Assembly (NCBI GenBank): GCA_038216175.1
Contig: JBBQQG010000010.1
Span: 1-30,655 of the forward strand
From: JBBQQG01 sp038216175
Lineage (GTDB): Bacteria > Patescibacteriota > Saccharimonadia > Saccharimonadales > OMJO01
Length of the DNA: 30,655 nt
Direction: 5' to 3'
Both the position numbers and the translations under genes were made by a program. How positions within the stretch are numbered: the first letter of the stretch is position 1; every line of letters starts with the position of its first letter. This document shows positions 7,239-14,916 of this stretch, piece by piece. The notes below the pieces were generated by a model. It did not search any database. It saw only the letters and a program-made list of their open reading frames with translations, and had not been told where the DNA came from.

Positions 7239-8606
7239 ATGGAAGATTCTTCAATAGATAAGAGCAAAGCAGTAAATGACCATTCGCTAGATATAGATAA
7301 AGTACCAAAACAAACTTGGGAAATCCCAAGTTTTATGGAAGTAGTCAACGGTAGTGAAGATAAATTGGAAGGCAAAACCAAAAAAGGTAGAGTCAGAAAA
7401 ATCTGGGATAGGCTTTTCGGTAATATTGCCAGTACTGAAGAGGTTACCGACAAATCTAAAGACAGCGAGTTTGGTCTATTTAATTTAGGCGAATTTTCAA
7501 AAGATAAAAAATCTTTAAACCGGAATCAAAATATTGATTCGGATTTACCTCTAACCGAAAGTAATGAAACAGAGACAAAATCGGTAAATTATAACCGTAA
7601 TAGCGATGGATATTCTGATATCAAGATTGATAATGTTTCCGACGAATCCTTAGATTCAGAAAAAGACACGACTGAGATACACCCAGAATCCAACGATTTA
7701 AGACCGATTACTCAAAGCTCCAAAATAGAGACTACTCCTCTGTTTAACCAAGACAGTAGAGAAAATAACCAAAAATCTTATGAAACAAATGCATTAGAAA
7801 ATATTCAAAATGTATCAGATAACGCTATAGATTTTGAAAGAATTAGCCACGATAAAGAAATTGAAAAAACTGATCGTTTAAAAAATGAAGAAGTACCAAA
7901 AACTGATACTGTAAGACGCATATATTCTGGAGAAAGTAGTATTTATAACAGATGGGCAATTGAACACTCAGTAAGAAAGGAATCTAGAAAAGTTAAAAGA
8001 GAAGTACATAAAACAAACAATATCCTAGAGCAGCAAGTCAATAAATTAAACAATGCTAATAAATCAAATGAAACAGTTTATAACGTAAATAAAATTATCG
8101 AGTCAAGAAACGAAATAGTAAAGCCCGAGCGTGTGACAGAAATAAAAAAGGGCAGTATCACTAGTAATAAAGAAAACATCGTTCAAACTATTGAGAATAA
8201 AGAGAATATTAATAAAAATATGAATCCTGAAATCATAATAAAAAATACTCTGCCAACGGAGTTATCAGCTGCCGAAACAGTATTTGAGAGAGTTAAAGAT
8301 GCTGCCGAACACAATGAGCCTCAGGAGAAAATATACGAGTTACGTCAAGAAATAAAGGACGAACCATCAACTACTAATACTTCAGTATCAGTTGGTGCGG
8401 TTATAGCAAAAGCTGTAGCTGATGTAAAATCACAGTCAACATCTCAGCTAGCTGCGACTGAAAGTTTACGTAAGGTGACAGCTAAAAATCAGCAATTAGA
8501 ACTTTCGAGTGGTAGTTCAATGTATAAAAAAGCGATGCTTAGCGGTGCGATTACGGCATTAATAATAATAGTTTTCGGATTGATAGCATATTTCACATTT
8601 AAATAA
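7239..8606 (+). CDS. Unknown 455-aa charged protein with a C-terminal membrane anchor
   Basis: I do not recognise a family. The first 420 residues are rich in Lys, Glu, Asn and Ser, low in hydrophobics and probably disordered, with a coiled-coil-like stretch around 240-300 (SVRKESRKVKREV, LEQQVNKLNNANK). A short basic patch RVRKIWDRLFGN lies near residues 51-62. The only membrane segment is at the extreme C-terminus (about 432-453, ending YFTFK), so the protein is tail-anchored with a large cytoplasmic part if it inserts in the usual way. No signal peptide is present. No Shine-Dalgarno is seen; the promoter at 7199-7227 puts transcription start just before ATG. It follows infB by 23 nt, so some readthrough from the rpsA-infB operon is possible. 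Confidence 0.75.
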   Translation: MEDSSIDKSKAVNDHSLDIDKVPKQTWEIPSFMEVVNGSEDKLEGKTKKGRVRKIWDRLFGNIASTEEVTDKSKDSEFGLFNLGEFSKDKKSLNRNQNIDSDLPLTESNETETKSVNYNRNSDGYSDIKIDNVSDESLDSEKDTTEIHPESNDLRPITQSSKIETTPLFNQDSRENNQKSYETNALENIQNVSDNAIDFERISHDKEIEKTDRLKNEEVPKTDTVRRIYSGESSIYNRWAIEHSVRKESRKVKREVHKTNNILEQQVNKLNNANKSNETVYNVNKIIESRNEIVKPERVTEIKKGSITSNKENIVQTIENKENINKNMNPEIIIKNTLPTELSAAETVFERVKDAAEHNEPQEKIYELRQEIKDEPSTTNTSVSVGAVIAKAVADVKSQSTSQLAATESLRKVTAKNQQLELSSGSSMYKKAMLSGAITALIIIVFGLIAYFTFK

Positions 8607-8659
8607 GTGAGTTAAAATATATTGAATAGTTTTGGTAGAATAAAATTGAAAGGAATTAT

Positions 8660-8989
8660 ATGTTTAAGCTTGATAATAACTTACTTGAAGAACTAGGACT
8701 TGGCGCATTGCCGGCAGCTGACAAGAATAAAATGCTCGGACACATATATGAGACTTTAGAAATGCGGGTTGGAATGAAGCTGGCAGAACAGATGAGTAAT
8801 GAGCAACTCGATGAATTTGAAGGATATATAGATCGCAACGATGAAGCGGGTGCACTTAAATGGTTAGAAACAAATTTTCCTAATTATAAAGAAGTAGTAG
8901 CTAGCGAACTTGAAAATCTAAAGACAGAAATTAAAGTTACAGCACCTGAAATTGTAGCCGCAAGCTTACAGAATCCGCCAGCAGTTTAA
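8660..8989 (+). CDS. DUF5663-like small protein
   Basis: This is a 109-aa acidic, helical protein of unknown function. The pattern LLEELGLGALPAADKNKML, then LEMRVGMKLAE and QLDEFEGYI, matches what I recall of DUF5663, a family common in CPR genomes; this is recollection, not a search. The start is supported by GAAAGGA about eight nt before ATG. It is convergent with fmt: its TAA (8987-8989) and the TAA of fmt (8986-8988 on the other strand) share bases, with no terminator between them. The C-terminus ends in a Pro/Ala tail. Confidence 0.7.
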   Translation: MFKLDNNLLEELGLGALPAADKNKMLGHIYETLEMRVGMKLAEQMSNEQLDEFEGYIDRNDEAGALKWLETNFPNYKEVVASELENLKTEIKVTAPEIVAASLQNPPAV

Positions 8990-9924
8990 TCAGTAAAATA
9001 TTTATGATGTCCGGCTATAAATTCTTTTGCAGTCATGATGTTTCTACCGGCTGGCTTTAGCTGTTCGATTTCTAATATGTCAGTTGCGCACACGGCTTCT
9101 ATTTTTTCTTTAGACTGGCTGAGTAATATAGTGCCGGGTTTTAAACTCAGTACTGGGTTTGCTTTGACCCGAGCTTTTATCAATATAACATCTGTATCTG
9201 CAATAACAGTCCGGCTGCCGGGCCATACAGCATAGGCGCGAATTTCTCTTTCAAGATTAGTTGCGGATTTCGACCAGTCGATAATCCCCATCGATTTTGT
9301 TAATAATGTATCATAGGTAGCCTTTAAGTCATCTTGCTTATATGCTCTTAGTCTGTCTTTGAATATTGCAGGCAGGTTTTTAAGTAGTAGACTGGCTCCA
9401 GTCTTAAGCATTAGGTCGCTTAACTGCTGTTTAGTTTCGTTGCCAATTAACGGCACTTGTTCATGAGCATATAATGGACCGGCATCCATTTCTTTAGTTA
9501 GACTCATTATTGATACAGCAGTACTCTTTGAACCTTCCAGTATAACATTTTCTATTGGGGTCGGGCCTCGGTGCTCAGGCAGAGCAGATGGGTGAATATT
9601 TAATATACCCTTGGGGAAAATATCTATTATTGATTGCGGTACTATTTTGCCGTATGCAACTAAAATTCCAGCGTCGGCTTTTAAATTAATTAACTGATCT
9701 AAGATTTCTTTTAATTTATTTGGGACTAAAAAAGTAATACCTGCTTTAGCCGCAACGAATTCAATTTCTAATGATCTGTTATTTCTGGAAACAGCTTTTT
9801 CATAATTACTTACAACCGCTTTAATGTCGTATCCTTTTTGTATTAAGGTTTTTAGTGTTAGTACTTCGGTAGTAACACCTGTAGCTAGTCGTTCATTACC
9901 AAAAAATACTAAAGATTTTGTCAT
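8986..9924 (-). CDS. fmt: Methionyl-tRNA formyltransferase
   Basis: This 312-aa enzyme transfers a formyl group from 10-formyl-tetrahydrofolate to Met-tRNA(fMet). The catalytic triad is present: N109 and H111 in NIHPSALPEHRGP (109-121) and D147 in MDAGP. The C-terminal OB-like tRNA-binding domain starts near residue 205. The length is normal (315 aa in E. coli). ATG overlaps the stop of def (shared ATGA at 9921-9924), so it is translationally coupled as the third gene of priA-def-fmt. It converges on the DUF5663-like gene with overlapping stop codons. Confidence 0.95.
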   Translation of the reverse strand: MTKSLVFFGNERLATGVTTEVLTLKTLIQKGYDIKAVVSNYEKAVSRNNRSLEIEFVAAKAGITFLVPNKLKEILDQLINLKADAGILVAYGKIVPQSIIDIFPKGILNIHPSALPEHRGPTPIENVILEGSKSTAVSIMSLTKEMDAGPLYAHEQVPLIGNETKQQLSDLMLKTGASLLLKNLPAIFKDRLRAYKQDDLKATYDTLLTKSMGIIDWSKSATNLEREIRAYAVWPGSRTVIADTDVILIKARVKANPVLSLKPGTILLSQSKEKIEAVCATDILEIEQLKPAGRNIMTAKEFIAGHHKYFTD

Positions 9925-10487
9925 CCCCAGAGCACCTTGTTATCTTTAATTTCTTTATCGTAGTCTAGTTTTTCAAGATCACCTTTTTTATTGAGAATGA
10001 AAAAGGCTTGTTTGCTGTCTTTAATGTGGTCAATAAATAGTTTGCCATTGGTATGATCTGTTTCATGTTGCAATATCCTCGCGAGATCGCCGTTAGCTTT
10101 CATAGTGAAGTTTTTGCCGTAAATGTTTATTGCACGGATCCGAATCGAATTATGTCTTGGTACCAGACCGTAGTAGTCCTTGATGCTTAAACAACCTTCA
10201 TAATCGTCGCTGACTTTGCCTTCATATTTAGTTATTTCCGGGTTAATAAATGCTAAAAATGTGTCTTTTTTGTCAGTGTCTCGAAGTATAAAAATTCTAA
10301 GCAGTTGATTTACTTGAACAGCAGCCAATCCGACAGTTATCTCGTGTTCCCGTGATATTTCCCAGTCGAGCGTTGCGCCTTTCATTTTCTCAATTAGAGT
10401 TAGTATTTCTTCAGTTATAACGCCTACTTTGAAGGATCTTTTTCTTAGGTTGGTATTAGGCAGCGTAATTATATCTTCTTTGGTCAT
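9921..10487 (-). CDS. def: Peptide deformylase
   Basis: This 188-aa metal hydrolase removes the N-formyl group from new proteins. All three motifs are visible: GLAAVQ (53-58, normally GxGxAAxQ), EGCLS (97-101, metal ligand C99) and HETDH (141-145, two His ligands and catalytic Glu). It acts before methionine aminopeptidase (map, 14115-14867) and reverses the fmt reaction. It lies 39 nt after priA and overlaps fmt. No Shine-Dalgarno is present, but a TATACT (minus strand, 10494-10499) ends six nt before ATG, so a leaderless transcript from an internal promoter is likely in addition to readthrough from priA. Confidence 0.95.
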   Translation of the reverse strand: MTKEDIITLPNTNLRKRSFKVGVITEEILTLIEKMKGATLDWEISREHEITVGLAAVQVNQLLRIFILRDTDKKDTFLAFINPEITKYEGKVSDDYEGCLSIKDYYGLVPRHNSIRIRAINIYGKNFTMKANGDLARILQHETDHTNGKLFIDHIKDSKQAFFILNKKGDLEKLDYDKEIKDNKVLWG

Positions 10488-10493
10488 TGCTGA

Positions 10494-10499
10494 AGTATA
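10494..10499 (-). promoter_or_regulatory. Candidate -10 element for a leaderless def transcript
   Basis: TATACT on the minus strand ends exactly six nt before the def ATG. This is the same arrangement as at ftsA (TATACT, six nt, ATG). The upstream TTTAAC at 17 bp is a poor -35, so the call rests mostly on the -10 and its position. Confidence 0.5.
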
Positions 10500-10526
10500 A
10501 CTGAAATTTATAAGGAGTTAAATAGA

Positions 10527-12467
10527 TCAAAGAAGATGAATCGGATCTATATCATACATCCAATTAGGCGGCAGATTATTAATTATTCTAGTTAAGTTCG
10601 ACCTTTTCTTAGATTTTATTATAATTTGCCAATAATATGAGCCATTGTTTTTTTCAATAAACGAAGGGGCTGGGCCAATAAGTTCGCTGTCATTATTACA
10701 ATTACTAAGCTCATCAAATAGTTTCATTGCTGCTTTTTCGGCTCCTGCCACACTTTTTCTGGAACAAGTAAGTTTTAACAGATAACAAAACGGTGGAAAC
10801 ATGTATTTTTTTCGTTCTGATATTTCGGCAGAATAGAATCCTTCGTAGTCTTTAGTGGCTGCGTATTTAATTACGGCTGATTCCGGGCTGTATGTCTGTA
10901 TAGCGACATTAGTTTTTCGGTGGCCTCTGCCTACACGTCCTATCACTTGGTTTATTAGCTGAAAAGTTCTTTCTTGAGCTGTATAATCTGGAAATCCCAG
11001 AGAAGTATCTGCTAGAACTATTCCTACTAAAGATAGTTTTGGCAAATCTAGTCCTTTTGCTAACATCTGCGTACCTACAAGAATATCTGTGTTGCCGTCT
11101 CTTACTTTTAAATAATTGTTTTCAAGTCGATCTACTTTTTTAAGATCGCTATCGAATCTTGAAATTCTGGCTTCTGGAAAGTAGCGGTTTAATTCACTAA
11201 CTATACTTTTTGTACCTATGCTTTTAAAAATTATTTCAGCCGAACCACAATTAGCACAACTGGTTGGCGCCTTTATATAGTATCCGCAGGTATGACAGAC
11301 GGCTTTATGATTATCTCCATGATAGGTAAGTGGAAGATCGCATCTTGGACACAGAGATTGCCAGCCACAGATCTGACAGAGTATTATTCTTGCAGTGCCG
11401 CGTCGATTAAGAAATATTAGCGACTGCTCCTTTTTTTTGATTGCTTTATTTATTAACTCTAAGATATCATCGCTTATCCAACTAGATTTAATAAATTTAT
11501 CTTTGTCTCTTAGATCTATTACGCCAATTTCAGCATCATCAGTTGATCCAGCCGCCATTTTTTTCATTCTGATAATTGGCAGGTTATTTTGTTTAAAAAT
11601 ATAGTAATCAGTAATAGATGGTGTCGCGCTGCCGAATATTACTTTAGCCTTGTTTATCTCAGCAAGCTTGGCTGCAACACGGGTCGCCAGATAATACGGC
11701 GCTTGTTCCTGTTTAAAAGATGAATCGTGCATTTCATCGACAACAATTAGTCCTAAATTTTTAATAGGACTAAATAGTGCCGATCTAGGCCCAATTATAA
11801 TTTGAGGACTAGTAGCTGAAGATATTTTATGCCAGTTTATAGCTCTTTCTTTAGGAGTCATATTTGAATGGAGCGTTATAATTTTGCCAGGAAAAGTATT
11901 GTTAAAACTCTCGATAAGTTGAGGAGTTAATCCTATTTCTGGAGTCAGAACAATTACAGATCTTCCTTTTTTTATAACTTCAATCGCAGATTCAATATAG
12001 ACTCTTGTTTTTCCGCTGCCAGTGTTGCCATGAAGCATAATACTATGGCTGAAAGTTTTCGAAATTATTTGTTTAGCAGCTGTTTGTTCATCTGTTAATG
12101 GCGGAAGTTTTATTCGACTTAGGTCACTTGATAACTCTTTTTCAGTCGTTTCAGATTTTACTTTTACTAGTAAAAAACTTGGTACAAATAGTCCTAAAGT
12201 AATTCCTGATGGTGCAGGATAGTATGCTTTCAACCATTGATACAGTTCCCAGGTATTTTTCGATATAGCCTGACTTACTATTACTCTATCTATTGCTTTA
12301 GTCTTAAACAACGGCTTGTTTATTTTTTTTATTACGATACCAAGTGTTTTTTGATTTATTAAAGGTAGTTCAACGATCGAGCCGTTTTCAATATTTATAT
12401 CAAAACTATAAGTTAACGGAATATCTTTATGATACTTCGATGATACGACCATAACCTCATAGTACAT
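10527..12467 (-). CDS. priA: Primosomal protein N' (replication restart helicase PriA)
   Basis: This 646-aa superfamily 2 DNA helicase recognises stalled forks and reloads the replicative helicase. The N-terminal 3' DNA-binding region is followed by Walker A GNTGSGKT (147-154) and Walker B DEMH (244-247; DEEH in E. coli). A double zinc-binding insert with eight Cys follows (CQICG, CPRC, CHTC and CANC, about 365-410). Helicase motifs V and VI (GTQMLAKGLDLP; QVIGRVGRG) are intact. It is somewhat shorter than E. coli PriA (732 aa). It is the first gene of priA-def-fmt. No Shine-Dalgarno is present; a TATAAT ends seven nt before ATG, so the message is probably leaderless. Confidence 0.95.
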   Translation of the reverse strand: MYYEVMVVSSKYHKDIPLTYSFDINIENGSIVELPLINQKTLGIVIKKINKPLFKTKAIDRVIVSQAISKNTWELYQWLKAYYPAPSGITLGLFVPSFLLVKVKSETTEKELSSDLSRIKLPPLTDEQTAAKQIISKTFSHSIMLHGNTGSGKTRVYIESAIEVIKKGRSVIVLTPEIGLTPQLIESFNNTFPGKIITLHSNMTPKERAINWHKISSATSPQIIIGPRSALFSPIKNLGLIVVDEMHDSSFKQEQAPYYLATRVAAKLAEINKAKVIFGSATPSITDYYIFKQNNLPIIRMKKMAAGSTDDAEIGVIDLRDKDKFIKSSWISDDILELINKAIKKKEQSLIFLNRRGTARIILCQICGWQSLCPRCDLPLTYHGDNHKAVCHTCGYYIKAPTSCANCGSAEIIFKSIGTKSIVSELNRYFPEARISRFDSDLKKVDRLENNYLKVRDGNTDILVGTQMLAKGLDLPKLSLVGIVLADTSLGFPDYTAQERTFQLINQVIGRVGRGHRKTNVAIQTYSPESAVIKYAATKDYEGFYSAEISERKKYMFPPFCYLLKLTCSRKSVAGAEKAAMKLFDELSNCNNDSELIGPAPSFIEKNNGSYYWQIIIKSKKRSNLTRIINNLPPNWMYDIDPIHLL

Positions 12468-12474
12468 ACATACT

Positions 12475-12504
12475 ATTATAAAGAGATTTTAAAAATTGTG
12501 TTGA
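12475..12504 (-). promoter_or_regulatory. Promoter of priA-def-fmt, predicted leaderless
   Basis: On the minus strand, TCAACA (12499-12504), an 18-bp spacer, and consensus TATAAT (12475-12480), then seven nt to ATG. The -35 overlaps the -35 of the divergent promoter at 12501-12529. Confidence 0.65.
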
Positions 12505-12529
12505 AATGCACACCAGCCTGCCGTATACT
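12501..12529 (+). promoter_or_regulatory. Promoter of the winged-helix gene
   Basis: TTGAAA at 12501-12506, a 17-bp spacer, and TATACT at 12524-12529; predicted start about 12536. An in-frame ATG at 12506 sits inside the -35 and so cannot be the start of translation from this promoter. Confidence 0.75.
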
Positions 12530-12559
12530 TTACGTTGTTCTTATAACAATAGAGTGCTT

Positions 12560-12847
12560 ATGTTAGATGTATTTATAACTTCCCGAGTCAGACGAAAAAT
12601 TATTGTTGTGTACGCTAAGTACCCAGACTTTAAGACGCACGTTAGAGGCCTAGCGAAGCTTATCAAAGAGGATGCTGGAAATATCCAGAGGGAACTGAAA
12701 AGACTTGAAAAAATTGGTTTTCTAATTTCTGAAAGACAAGGAAATACCAAGATCTACCATACCAATAAGCATTTCGCGATTTTTAAAGAGTTACAAAGTA
12801 TAGTGTTGAAGTCACAACGAATAAATCAAAAGAAACAGCAAGTCTAA
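12560..12847 (+). CDS. ArsR-like winged-helix transcriptional regulator
   Basis: This is a 95-aa DNA-binding protein. The pattern is an N-terminal helix (LDVFITSRVRRKIIVVYA), then HVRGLAKLIKEDAGNIQRELKRLEKIGFLISERQGNTKIY split over residues about 30-70: helix, turn, recognition helix (NIQRELKRLEKIG) and beta wing (LISERQGNTKIYHTN). This is a minimal ArsR/MarR-type fold with no cysteines for metal sensing. ATG 12560 is preferred over the upstream in-frame ATG 12506, which overlaps the promoter; GTG 12554 is an alternative. It is divergent from priA-def-fmt with overlapping promoters, which suggests self-regulation and control of the neighbours. It is probably followed by rpsU under a separate promoter. 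Confidence 0.75.
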   Translation: MLDVFITSRVRRKIIVVYAKYPDFKTHVRGLAKLIKEDAGNIQRELKRLEKIGFLISERQGNTKIYHTNKHFAIFKELQSIVLKSQRINQKKQQV

Positions 12848-12852
12848 ATTAC

Positions 12853-12881
12853 TTGCAGTATCTTCCCTGTTAGCGTAAAAT
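12853..12881 (+). promoter_or_regulatory. Promoter of rpsU-yqeY, predicted leaderless
   Basis: TTGCAG at 12853-12858, a 17-bp spacer, and TAAAAT at 12876-12881. The expected start at 12887-12889 coincides with ATG 12889. Confidence 0.7.
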
Positions 12882-12888
12882 TATTGAC

Positions 12889-13104
12889 ATGATACAAGTT
12901 AGTCGAAAAGATTCAAAAGAATCGTTAGAGAATCTGCTACGGCGTTTTTCTCGCAAGGTTCAACAGTCTGGCGTGATTGCTACCGCTAAACAGTTGCAAT
13001 ATTTCGAGAAACCAACAAGCAAGCGAGATCGTAGAAGTAAAGCAATTGTTCGACGTGAGCGAAAAAATATAAAAATAAAGAAATTAAAACTCGGTCAGCA
13101 GTAA
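12889..13104 (+). CDS. rpsU: Ribosomal protein bS21
   Basis: This 71-aa, very basic protein of the 30S platform sits near the anti-Shine-Dalgarno end of 16S rRNA. The N-terminal IQVSRKDSKESLENLLRRFSRKVQ pattern (within residues 2-25) and Arg/Lys-rich tail fit the family; the length is typical. No Shine-Dalgarno is present and the predicted transcript starts at the ATG itself, which is interesting because S21 affects ribosome-mRNA contacts. Its TAA overlaps the ATG of yqeY by one base (TAATG). Confidence 0.9.
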   Translation: MIQVSRKDSKESLENLLRRFSRKVQQSGVIATAKQLQYFEKPTSKRDRRSKAIVRRERKNIKIKKLKLGQQ

Positions 13105-13556
13105 TGTCTATTAAACAACGCCTAGAGCAGGACTTAAAGTCTGCTCTGCTATCTGGCGACAAGCATTTGGCCACTACTCTAAGAGGTCTAAAAAGCGCAA
13201 TTTTATATGTTGAGGTAGCTGAGGGTAGTCGAGATACTGGTTTAGCCGATGACGAAGTTATGAAATTATTTTTAAAGGAAGCTAAAAAACGACAAGAGAG
13301 TGCCGATCTTTATTTGCAGGGCGGAAACAAAGAACGGGCTGATCTAGAACTTCAGGAAAAAACTATTATTGAGCAGTATCTGCCAAAGCAGTTAAGTGAA
13401 GCTGAATTATTAGACGTAGTTAAGCGAGTCATTTCCGAAAATAATCTGACTGATAATAAGTCGATGGGTATTATTATTGGCAAGGTTAAAGCAATAACCG
13501 GATCGACAGTCGATGGTGGACGGATAGCTTCAGCAGTTAAAAAACAAATGGAATAG
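13104..13556 (+). CDS. GatB/YqeY domain protein
   Basis: This is a 150-aa helical protein of the YqeY family, related to the C-terminal tRNA-binding domain of the amidotransferase subunit GatB. Family features are the N-terminal helices (LEQDLKSALLSGD), EKTIIEQYLPKQLSEAEL at about 92-110, and the terminal VDGGRIASAVKKQM block. It is often linked to rpsU, as here, with a one-base TAATG overlap indicating coupled translation. A role in tRNA amidation or binding is plausible but unproven. Confidence 0.88.
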   Translation: MSIKQRLEQDLKSALLSGDKHLATTLRGLKSAILYVEVAEGSRDTGLADDEVMKLFLKEAKKRQESADLYLQGGNKERADLELQEKTIIEQYLPKQLSEAELLDVVKRVISENNLTDNKSMGIIIGKVKAITGSTVDGGRIASAVKKQME

Positions 13557-13567
13557 GATTACTTAAA

Positions 13568-14110
13568 GTGATTATTTTTATGGGTGTCGCTGGTTCAGGT
13601 AAAAGCAAGCAAGGAAGGCTTCTTGCTGACGAAAGAGGTCTACCTTGGTTGTCTACAGGGGAATTTCTTAGAATGCTTATCTCTGGTGAACGAAGAAAAG
13701 CGATGGTTGCTGGCGAATTATTAGGAGACCAAGAAATTATCGCTTTAGTCCAAAAGATATTTCATTTGATCGATAGTGAAAACGAGTTTGTGTTAGATGG
13801 TTTTCCAAGAACTTTGACTCAAGCCGAGTGGCTGCTATCACAGGTTCGACACGGCCAGCTAAAGGTTACGGCTGTAATTCATTTAAAAGCCAGCCAAGAG
13901 GCTGTTAAGCAGCGTTTACTTGGACGTGGACGGCCAGACGATCATGAAGAGGCAATTAGTGCTCGATTTCAAGAATATGAAGAAGCGATAAAGCCAATTC
14001 TTGAACAGTTTAGAACCTATGGCACTCCGGTTTTCGATATTAATGGAGAACAATCTGTGGCTGAAGTTGAAAGGCAGGTCGAGTCTGCCCTTAACGGTCT
14101 GATAAGCTAA
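13568..14110 (+). CDS. adk: Adenylate kinase, short form
   Basis: This 180-aa enzyme interconverts ATP + AMP and 2 ADP. The P-loop is GVAGSGKS (6-13), the AMP-binding segment STGEFLR lies near 30-36, and DGFPRT near 77-82. The region after GRGRPDDHEEAI leads directly into RFQEYEE, so the 30-residue LID domain with zinc site is replaced by a short loop, as in AK1-type enzymes (bacterial long forms are about 215 aa). GTG is the likely start with AGGA about ten nt upstream. It lies 11 nt after yqeY and 4 nt before map, so it belongs to the rpsU-yqeY-adk-map operon. Next to map, as in many ribosomal operons, supports adk over other nucleotide kinases. Confidence 0.85.
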   Translation: MIIFMGVAGSGKSKQGRLLADERGLPWLSTGEFLRMLISGERRKAMVAGELLGDQEIIALVQKIFHLIDSENEFVLDGFPRTLTQAEWLLSQVRHGQLKVTAVIHLKASQEAVKQRLLGRGRPDDHEEAISARFQEYEEAIKPILEQFRTYGTPVFDINGEQSVAEVERQVESALNGLIS

Positions 14111-14114
14111 TATT

Positions 14115-14867
14115 GTGGCCGCGACAATCAAATCGTCCAGTCAAATAGCAGCAATGCGTGAAGGTGGCAAGATGTTAGCATTTGTACTCAATCAAATGAA
14201 AAAACAGTCCGCCTCTGGTCAGACACCAATAGAAATGGCGCTTATAGCTAAAAATGAATTAAAAAAATTAGGAGGTGAACCGGCATTTCTAGGTTTTCAG
14301 GGGTTTCCTTCGATAATATGTATTTCTGTCAACAATCAAGTACAACACAGCATTCCAACTGATACACCACTAAAAAATGGTGATGTTGTAAATTATGATT
14401 TTGGAGTCAAATACCGTGGCATGGTTACAGATGGTGGAATAACTATTGCTGTCGGAGGTCAAACGACTAAAGATACACGAAGACTTATAAATGGTACTGA
14501 AACTGCACTAATGGACGGCATCTCTAAGGTTAAATCTGGTGCCTATATTGGTGATATTTCATCAGCTATAGAAACTCAGTTAAAAAAACATCAACTGGGA
14601 ATTGTCCAAGAATTAGTCGGACACGGAGTTGGCTATCAACTCCACGAGGAACCGGAAATACCTAATTACGGCCGAGCTGGTCGCGGAGAAGTTTTAGTTT
14701 CGGGGATGACAATTGCCATTGAACCAATTGCTAACCTCGGTGGACATCGTATTGTAGGTGACATTGATGGTTGGACATTATGGACTGAAGACGGAAGTTA
14801 CTCAGCACAATTTGAACATACAGTTCTTGTAACAGATACTGGTTACGAAATACTAACTAGCCTTTAA
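14115..14867 (+). CDS. map: Methionine aminopeptidase, type I
   Basis: This 250-aa metalloenzyme removes the initiator Met after deformylation. All five metal ligands are visible: D95 and D106 (NYDFGVKY, VTDGG), H170 (GHGVG), E203 (IAIEP) and E234 (QFEHT); H78 (VQHSIP) is the usual substrate-contacting histidine. The length is normal. The start is GTG, four nt after the adk stop, with no Shine-Dalgarno, so translation depends on coupling with adk. Works in sequence with Def (9921-10487). Confidence 0.93.
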   Translation: MAATIKSSSQIAAMREGGKMLAFVLNQMKKQSASGQTPIEMALIAKNELKKLGGEPAFLGFQGFPSIICISVNNQVQHSIPTDTPLKNGDVVNYDFGVKYRGMVTDGGITIAVGGQTTKDTRRLINGTETALMDGISKVKSGAYIGDISSAIETQLKKHQLGIVQELVGHGVGYQLHEEPEIPNYGRAGRGEVLVSGMTIAIEPIANLGGHRIVGDIDGWTLWTEDGSYSAQFEHTVLVTDTGYEILTSL

Positions 14868-14880
14868 GACTTGACATAAC

Positions 14881-14910
14881 TTGCGACTTATCGAGGATAA
14901 GCGTTATACT
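14881..14910 (+). promoter_or_regulatory. Promoter of ftsA, predicted leaderless
   Basis: TTGCGA at 14881-14886, an 18-bp spacer, and TATACT at 14905-14910, then six nt to ATG 14917. A second consensus TTGACA at 14871-14876 lies further upstream with a weaker GGATAA at 18 bp. Either gives a leader of ten nt or less. Confidence 0.7.
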
Positions 14911-14916
14911 TTCTCC

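Noticed and set aside
12506..12559. Longer N-terminus for the winged-helix protein from ATG 12506
   Set aside because: That ATG is inside a well-formed -35/-10 promoter, so it would not be on the transcript.
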